Positions 14,646-20,076 of a stretch of DNA of 20,076 nt are shown in pieces. The stretch is from CAYMCV01 sp964389005 (GTDB taxonomy: Bacteria; Bacillota; Clostridia; Lachnospirales; Lachnospiraceae). The notes beneath the pieces were generated by a model that searched no databases, was not told the DNA's origin, and worked only from the letters and a program-made list of their open reading frames with translations. The position numbers and the translations under genes were made by a program. Positions within the stretch are counted from its first letter, which is position 1; the number at the start of each line of letters is the position of its first letter. The stretch is taken from positions 1 through 20,076 of the forward strand of contig CAYMCV010000041.1 in the NCBI GenBank assembly GCA_964389005.1, given 5' to 3'.

Positions 14646-16028
14646 ATGTATAAGGGTGAAATGATCAAGGAACGTTATGAAATTCTGGGAGTCAGAGGTG
14701 AGGGAAGTTTCGGCATCGTTTATGATGTGTTCGATATTTTATTACGAAAGTATTGGGTCATGAAAACAATGCGACAGGAACTTCCATATGCCGAGGAAGC
14801 AATCAGTCATGAGGCGTTGATACTAAAAGATCTGCAAAAAGAAGGCATTCCTCGTGTTTCGGATTTGTTTTGTCATGAGGGTAATTTGTGTTTGATCATG
14901 GAGTGTATGGAGGGAGATACGCTTGCGGAATGGATTCAAAAAAATCCGGAGCGTGCCCGGAAGGAGGCGTATCAAATCGGTTTGCGACTAACGGAACTCA
15001 TCGCGCAATTACATGCGGCGACGCCTCCGATTGTCTGCGGCGATATTAAGCCTGAGAACATCATTATGAAGGAAGACGGTTCGCTGCAATTGATTGATTT
15101 CGGCGCGAGCAAACGTTTGGGGGAACGGACGGGAGTGATACAGGGAACGTATGGTTATGCACCTCCTGAACAGATACGTGGGGAGCAACTTCATTTACAA
15201 TGTGATGTATATGCAATCGGTAAGGTGATTTCATATATGCGTACCGGGCATAATCCACAGTTACCGCCGTTTACCGTCGATATGCACGGACTGGATAAAA
15301 AAGAACGAAAACTGTTTCGGAGATGCTTCAGTGAAGATACACATGAGCGCTATCGTGATGCCATCGAATTGGGTGAGGCATTGCGTGAATTCAAGAATGG
15401 TTACGGAGGTGTAGCAAAGCATATGCAGAATTGGAAGGGGCGTGGAATTAAATTTATTTACGTATGCCTGCTTATGGTAGCGGTGATTTTTTTAGCCGTT
15501 GGAACGGAAGGTTATTTTTGGGAAGGCCTTTCGCACATGAAATGGTACATTTTAACCGGTATTCTGTTGATTTTTCCATGTGCTGCCACGGAACACAGAT
15601 TGCGACTGGAAGAAAGAAAAAACTTCATTATCAGGACGGAGGAAACACGTTTCTACACAGATGCAAAGATTTTTGAACTTATGATCTTACTTGCAGTGAT
15701 ATTTGCTTCGCTAACGGCATATCATTATCGGGGGACGGAAGATTTGTGGCTTGAAACACAGTATGAAGACAGTGCGTATCACGTGCTGATTCGTGATAAT
15801 ACATATTCCGGCACATCGAAACTAATCATTTCGATACCTGAGAAGCCAAGTGAATTATATCAAATGTGCGTCAATGATGGGAAGTGGCAGAATATCAGTG
15901 GCTCGGTTTTATTACAGCCGGGCAGTCATCGATTTCGATGTGTTGACAACATCAAAGGTGAAATTCATACATACATGATAAAGATTTCGGATAGCATTGA
16001 CACTCCGAATTGTCCTGTGATAAACTAA
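14646..16028 (+). CDS. Membrane Ser/Thr protein kinase with C-terminal extracytoplasmic domain
   Basis: Residues about 11-250 form a Hanks-type kinase domain: Gly-rich loop GVRGEGSFG (15-23), catalytic Lys40 in VMK, catalytic loop CGDIKPENI with Asp133, DFG at 151-153, and GTYGYAPPEQ in the activation segment. The residue before Asp133 is Gly, so it is a non-RD kinase, and its activation loop is short. Three hydrophobic helices (about 268-286, 299-316, 343-361) put the last 100 residues outside; that part looks beta-rich and has two Cys (near SELYQMC and HRFRC). It has no PASTA repeats, unlike PrkC/Stk1 enzymes, so it is a different type of receptor kinase. A very strong GAGGAGGAGG site precedes the start. 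It pairs with the PP2C-like gene. The ligand is unknown. Confidence 0.9.
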   Translation: MYKGEMIKERYEILGVRGEGSFGIVYDVFDILLRKYWVMKTMRQELPYAEEAISHEALILKDLQKEGIPRVSDLFCHEGNLCLIMECMEGDTLAEWIQKNPERARKEAYQIGLRLTELIAQLHAATPPIVCGDIKPENIIMKEDGSLQLIDFGASKRLGERTGVIQGTYGYAPPEQIRGEQLHLQCDVYAIGKVISYMRTGHNPQLPPFTVDMHGLDKKERKLFRRCFSEDTHERYRDAIELGEALREFKNGYGGVAKHMQNWKGRGIKFIYVCLLMVAVIFLAVGTEGYFWEGLSHMKWYILTGILLIFPCAATEHRLRLEERKNFIIRTEETRFYTDAKIFELMILLAVIFASLTAYHYRGTEDLWLETQYEDSAYHVLIRDNTYSGTSKLIISIPEKPSELYQMCVNDGKWQNISGSVLLQPGSHRFRCVDNIKGEIHTYMIKISDSIDTPNCPVIN

Positions 16029-16041
16029 AAAAAGGACATAG

Positions 16042-16082
16042 ACAGAGCCCGTGCCACTACATGTAGTGGTGGGCTCTGTTTA
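16042..16082 (+). terminator. Rho-independent terminator after the kinase gene
   Basis: ACAGAGCCC (16042-16050) pairs with GGGCTCTGT (16071-16079), and the inner part is a perfect 16-base palindrome (16054-16069). Together they form a long hairpin with one small internal bulge, followed by TTT. It lies 13 bases after the stop and separates the kinase from ispG. Confidence 0.75.
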
Positions 16083-16136
16083 CAATATTGACCGGAAGAA
16101 AGGCACTCCGGAATCACGTAAGCGGGAGGAATGAAG

Positions 16137-17259
16137 ATGTATAGAGACGTGACAAAAGTAGTAAGAATAGGAAATCGAGTAATCGGAGGCGGAAATCCGG
16201 TACTGATTCAATCCATGACCAATACAAGAACAGAGGATGTGGTTGCAACAGTGTCACAAATTCAACAGTTGACGGCCGCAGGCTGCGATATCATTCGTTG
16301 TACGGTTCCTACGATGGAAGCGGCACAAGCGATAGGAGAAATCAAGAAACAAATTACAATTCCCTTGGTTGCAGATATTCATTTCGATTATAAAATGGCC
16401 ATTGCCGCTATGGAGAACGGAGCAGATAAAATTCGAATCAATCCGGGAAATATCGGAGGAGCCGATAATGTGAAAGCCGTGGTTGCGGTCGCAAAAGAAC
16501 GATCGATACCGATTCGCGTCGGTGTCAACAGCGGTTCTTTGGAGAAGGATTTGGTTGCAAAGTACGGCGGTGTGACGGCAGAAGGCATTGTGGAGAGCGC
16601 ACTGGACAAAGTACATATGATTGAAGAACTGGATTACGACAATCTCGTGATTTCCATCAAGTCGTCCAATGTCATGATGTGCGTCAGAGCACACGAATTA
16701 CTTGTGAAGGAGACCAAATACCCGTTACATGTGGGGATTACCGAGGCAGGGACACTTCTTTCCGGTAACATTAAATCCTCCGTCGGTCTCGGAATTATCT
16801 TAAACGAAGGCATCGGAGATACCATTCGTGTTTCTTTAACAGGGGCACCTGTTGAAGAAGTTAAGTCGGCGAAACTCATTCTTAAGACGCTTGGTCTTCG
16901 GAAGGGTGGTATTGAGATTGTCAGTTGTCCCACTTGCGGCAGAACCAAGATTGACTTGATTTCACTTGCCAACCAGGTGGAAAATATGGTTGCCGATATC
17001 CCTTTGGATCTAAAAGTTGCCGTTATGGGCTGTGTTGTTAACGGTCCCGGAGAAGCAAAAGAGGCCGATTTGGTAATAGTAGTCGGCGGCAGGCACAGCG
17101 CAAATANNNNNNNNNNCAAAAGAGGCCGATTTGGGAATTGCAGGAGGTATAGGAGAAGGTCTTTTAATTAAAAAAGGCGAAATTATTCGTAAATTACCGG
17201 AAGCAGAATTGCTGAATGCACTGCGAGAAGAATTGTTACATTGGAATGATGAAGTATAG
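16137..17259 (+). CDS. ispG: 4-hydroxy-3-methylbut-2-enyl diphosphate synthase, interrupted by assembly gap
   Basis: IspG (GcpE) reduces MEcPP to HMBPP with a 4Fe-4S cluster, the penultimate MEP-pathway step. The start at 16137 is chosen because GGGAGGA gives 7-base spacing, while the ATG at 16131 is too close; family proteins begin like MYRDVTKVVRIG. The TIM-barrel part is intact (VLIQSMTNTRTED, VADIHFDYKMA, KIRINPGNIG). The cluster cysteines have codons at 16926, 16935 and 17031, giving the family's CX2CX31C spacing, followed by NGPGEAKEAD. Ten Ns at 17107-17116 break the frame. After the gap the gene resumes in a different frame (KEADLGIAGGIGEG) and ends at 17259. The bases 17074-17106 do not belong to ispG. 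The real gene is probably whole, about 350 codons. Confidence 0.93.
17056..17134 (+). repeat. 18-bp direct repeat flanking the assembly gap
   Basis: The same 18 bases, beginning CAAAAGAGGCC, occur at 17056-17073 and 17117-17134. They encode the same ispG residues (KEADL) twice. If the stretch 17056-17116 is removed, ispG reads through without a break. This is the mark of two contig ends that share an overlap and were scaffolded without merging. Confidence 0.9.
17107..17116. other. Assembly gap of 10 Ns
   Basis: Ten unknown bases join two contigs inside ispG. The true gap is probably negative, because the two sides overlap by 18 bases. Confidence 0.99.
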
Positions 17260-17273
17260 AGAAAGAGGTTGCG

Positions 17274-20076
17274 ATGTCAATGCTGTTTTTTGAGGTTTTC
17301 GCGGATGTTAATCTGTCACAGGAACTGAAAGACTTATTTACGTTAGTCACGGTGGAGCGACTGACAACGAATCCGCAGAAGACTTTCCTTCGTATTTATC
17401 TGACAAGTGAATATTTGATTCAAAAAGAGGACATTTGGAAGGTTGAGCGCGAAATCAAGAAACAGAAACTGAAAGACGCGCCCATGCAAGTCAAGATATA
17501 TGAGAAATTTCGGCTGTCATTTCAGTATACACCGGAAAAATTGCTCGAAGCTTACAGGAGCAGTATTTTAGCAGAACTAAAAGAGCAAGCCAATTCACTG
17601 TATCATATTTTTAACAATGCCGATTTTTCATTTCCGGATGCAAAAACCATGCGAATTGAGATTGAGGAGAATCTCATTGCACACGAGAGAGAAGAACAGT
17701 TAAAAAGTGCGTTGAACAGTATTTTAAACGAAAGATGTCAATGCAATTTGGAATTTGATATAGTTTATCGCGAAGCGGAGAAAGACCGCTTTAAAAAAGA
17801 GCGCGAGCATAAGACTGCCCTGATGGTCAATGCCATTACAAAACATGCATTCGGTGACCAATCAGAAGAAGATGAGGTTAAGATATCACAAGATATGACG
17901 CAGGATTCGTCATATCACAAATCCGAGTCGGAAACTTTGAAACTCGAAGGCGAGAAGACAACACTGCCTGCAATCGAGCGAGGCAATCAAAAGGAACAGA
18001 CGGAACGAAAAAAGTCTTCATACAAGGAAAAAGACAAAGACAGAGATAAAATCAAACCGCTCAAAAGAACAGATGCGCCCGATGTCATCATGGGAAGAGA
18101 TTTTTCCAATGAAACGATGCCGATTTCCGGGATTACGGATGAAATCGGCGAAGTATGTATTCACGGAAAAATTATTACGACGGATTGTAAAGAGACAAGA
18201 AACGGCAAATTGATTTATTCATTTGATGTTACAGATTTTACCGATACCATTTCTGCGAAACTTTTTCTTTGGCCGGAGCAGTTTCCGGAAGTTGAAGCAG
18301 ATTTGGCAAAGGGATGTTTCGTAAAGATCAGAGGAATTGCCAAGTTTGATACGTTTGTCGGAGAAATAACATTAAGTTCCATCGAGGGTATCAAAAAAAT
18401 CAAGGATTTTACGACAACACGGATGGATTGTTCGCTCAAAAAACGTGTGGAACTTCATTGCCATACGAAGATGAGCGACAGTGATGGCGTATCTTATGCA
18501 AAGGATTTGATTAAAAGAGCCAAGAAATGGGGCATGTCGGCACTTGCTATCACAGATCACGGTGTGGTACAGGCATTCCCGGAAGCAGTTCATACATTGG
18601 ATAAAGGTGATGAGTTCAAAGTTCTCTACGGCGTAGAGGCTTATCTGGTGGATGATATGCGTGAAACTGTCGTCAATTGTAAGCCGGGACAGACATTAAA
18701 TGATACATTTATAGTATTCGACTTAGAGACAACGGGGTTCTCACCCGTCAAACAGAAAATCATCGAAATCGGAGCTGTCAAAATTGAAAATGGCATAATT
18801 ACGGACCGATTCTCAAGTTTTGTGAATCCTTGTTCGCCCATTCCGTTTCATATCGAGAAGTTGACCGGAATCAGCGATGCGATGGTGGCAGAGGCACCGG
18901 TGATTGAGGATGTTTTGCCGAAGTTTTTTGATTTTATAGGTTGTGCCATTCTTGTTGCCCACAATGCGCAATTCGATATGAGTTTTATCCTCGAAAATGC
19001 ACGTCGTATGGGAATCGAAACCGATTTTACCTCGGTTGACACCGTTACCATGTCAAGAGCACTGCTGACCGAGCAAAGCAAGCATACTTTGGATGCCGTT
19101 GCCAAAAAATTAAAGATTGATATGAAGAACCACCATCGTGCAGTGGACGATGCAGATGCGACGGCAAAGATTTTTTTGAAATTTATTACAATGCTAAAAG
19201 ACAGAGAAATTGTAACTTTGGAAGATGTAAATCGCATGACGGCAGGGAGTATTGAAGCGATTCGTAAATTACCTTTTTATCATGCAATCATTCTTGCACA
19301 AAATGAAACCGGTCGTGTCAATCTCTATCGATTGGTTTCCGAATCGCACTTAAATTATTTCCATGGTCATCCGAAGTTACCGAAAAGTTTGATTATGAAG
19401 TACCGCGAAGGCTTGATTTTGGGGAGCGCATGTGAGGCTGGAGAACTATTTCAGGCACTATTATCCGATGCTTCCGATGCAGTTATTGCAAATATCGTTC
19501 ATTTTTATGATTATTTGGAGATTCAACCGCTTGGGAACAATGCCTTTATGTTGTCGTCCGATCGCTATTCCAATGTGAATACCGAAGAGGACTTAAAAGA
19601 ATTAAATCGCAGAATCGTGGCACTTGGTGAAGAATATGCGAAGCCTGTTGTCGCAACGTGCGATGTTCATTTTATGGATCCGGAGGATGAGATTTACAGA
19701 CGTATTATCATGGCGGGGCGTGGATTTCAGGATGCAGATAACCAGGCACCGCTGTATTTCAGAACAACGGAGGAGATGCTTGCAGAATTTGAATACCTCG
19801 GAAGCGACAAGGCGGAAGAAGTCGTTATCACCAACACGAATCTGATTGCCGAACGTTGTGAATATGTGAATCCGATTCATCCGGACAAGTGTCCGCCGGT
19901 CATTGAACACAGTGACGAGATGCTTACAAAGATTTGTGAAGATCGCGCACATGAAATATACGGTGAGGTGCTTCCCGAGATTGTGAACAAGCGTTTGGAA
20001 AAAGAACTGCATTCCATCATAACGAACGGATTTGCGGTTATGTATATTATCGCGCAGAAACTGGTTTGGAAATCAA
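17274..20076 (+). CDS. polC: DNA polymerase III alpha subunit, gram-positive PolC type (3' truncated)
   Basis: PolC is the main replicative polymerase of low-GC gram-positives and includes its own proofreading exonuclease. 934 codons lie in the window with no stop; the family is usually about 1,430-1,500 residues, so the polymerase palm and C-terminal parts are mostly missing. Residues 1-180 are the N-terminal domain, about 190-270 a charged, Lys/Glu-rich linker, and about 285-375 an OB-fold (GEVCIHGKIITTD). The PHP domain starts at RVELHCHTKMSDSDG (His395, His397). The DEDD exonuclease is inserted in PHP, as in PolC but not DnaE: FDLETTG (Asp483, Glu485), HNAQFD (Asp568), HHRAVDDAD (His621, Asp625). 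The PHP domain then resumes. AGAGG precedes the ATG. It starts 14 bases after ispG, probably on the same transcript. Confidence 0.97.
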   Translation, partial: MSMLFFEVFADVNLSQELKDLFTLVTVERLTTNPQKTFLRIYLTSEYLIQKEDIWKVEREIKKQKLKDAPMQVKIYEKFRLSFQYTPEKLLEAYRSSILAELKEQANSLYHIFNNADFSFPDAKTMRIEIEENLIAHEREEQLKSALNSILNERCQCNLEFDIVYREAEKDRFKKEREHKTALMVNAITKHAFGDQSEEDEVKISQDMTQDSSYHKSESETLKLEGEKTTLPAIERGNQKEQTERKKSSYKEKDKDRDKIKPLKRTDAPDVIMGRDFSNETMPISGITDEIGEVCIHGKIITTDCKETRNGKLIYSFDVTDFTDTISAKLFLWPEQFPEVEADLAKGCFVKIRGIAKFDTFVGEITLSSIEGIKKIKDFTTTRMDCSLKKRVELHCHTKMSDSDGVSYAKDLIKRAKKWGMSALAITDHGVVQAFPEAVHTLDKGDEFKVLYGVEAYLVDDMRETVVNCKPGQTLNDTFIVFDLETTGFSPVKQKIIEIGAVKIENGIITDRFSSFVNPCSPIPFHIEKLTGISDAMVAEAPVIEDVLPKFFDFIGCAILVAHNAQFDMSFILENARRMGIETDFTSVDTVTMSRALLTEQSKHTLDAVAKKLKIDMKNHHRAVDDADATAKIFLKFITMLKDREIVTLEDVNRMTAGSIEAIRKLPFYHAIILAQNETGRVNLYRLVSESHLNYFHGHPKLPKSLIMKYREGLILGSACEAGELFQALLSDASDAVIANIVHFYDYLEIQPLGNNAFMLSSDRYSNVNTEEDLKELNRRIVALGEEYAKPVVATCDVHFMDPEDEIYRRIIMAGRGFQDADNQAPLYFRTTEEMLAEFEYLGSDKAEEVVITNTNLIAERCEYVNPIHPDKCPPVIEHSDEMLTKICEDRAHEIYGEVLPEIVNKRLEKELHSIITNGFAVMYIIAQKLVWKS

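Noticed and set aside
16081..16092. TACAAT/TTGACC-like hexamers before ispG as a promoter
   Set aside because: The -35 for TACAAT would fall inside the terminator stem, and TTGACC has no -10 at the right distance; not convincing enough to list.
16634..17119. 161-codon minus-strand frame crossing the Ns
   Set aside because: Antisense shadow of ispG that depends on unknown bases.
16131..17171. ispG as a true frameshifted pseudogene
   Set aside because: The break coincides with a run of Ns and a duplicated 18-mer; deleting the duplicate restores a full reading frame.

Overview
The window looks like part of a scaffold from an anaerobic, low-to-moderate GC Firmicute, most likely a clostridium of the Lachnospiraceae type. 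I base this on the gram-positive replicative polymerase PolC, the gene order frr-uppS-cdsA-dxr-rseP-ispG-polC, strong GGAGG ribosome sites and the response-regulator types. The genus is not resolved. A run of 10 Ns marks a draft assembly.

Layout. (1) Bases 1-2355, plus strand: the 3' part of a radical SAM/SPASM enzyme with a PqqD-like N-terminal region. Fifteen bases later comes a secreted/membrane-anchored protein whose cytoplasmic tail holds six consecutive Cys-Ala pairs and a seventh Cys in a Gly-rich setting. I read these as a peptide/protein-modifying maturase and its membrane-tethered substrate; this is the most novel item here. (2) Bases 2340-5911, minus strand: a response regulator with an OmpR-like DNA-binding domain and a BTAD domain (SARP-like), a TAATG-coupled cytosolic LytS-like kinase made of two degenerate repeats, then glucuronate isomerase uxaC. 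uxaC probably also has its own operator. (3) Bases 6015-6562: a small four-helix membrane protein behind a promoter with two 11-bp-spaced GTTAAG repeats that fits SARP-type control, ended by hairpins. (4) Bases 6741-13806: a tight plus-strand operon: membrane-anchored polysaccharide deacetylase, bactofilin with a long acidic N-terminus, pyrH, frr, uppS, cdsA, dxr and rseP. It joins envelope and cytoskeleton genes with UMP phosphorylation, ribosome recycling, undecaprenyl and CDP-diacylglycerol synthesis, the MEP pathway and site-2 proteolysis. (5) Bases 13905-16028: a PP2C-like protein that has lost its metal-binding motifs, followed by a membrane Ser/Thr kinase. The pair has hairpins on both sides and sits between rseP and ispG. 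(6) Bases 16137-20076: ispG, broken by the assembly gap, and the first 934 codons of polC, which runs off the window.

The ispG break looks artificial. An 18-bp repeat flanks the gap, and the bases just before the Ns encode an IspH-like peptide, so the left contig appears to have been wrongly extended into another locus. No tRNA, rRNA, CRISPR array or insertion sequence was seen. No gene-free stretch exceeds about 210 bases.
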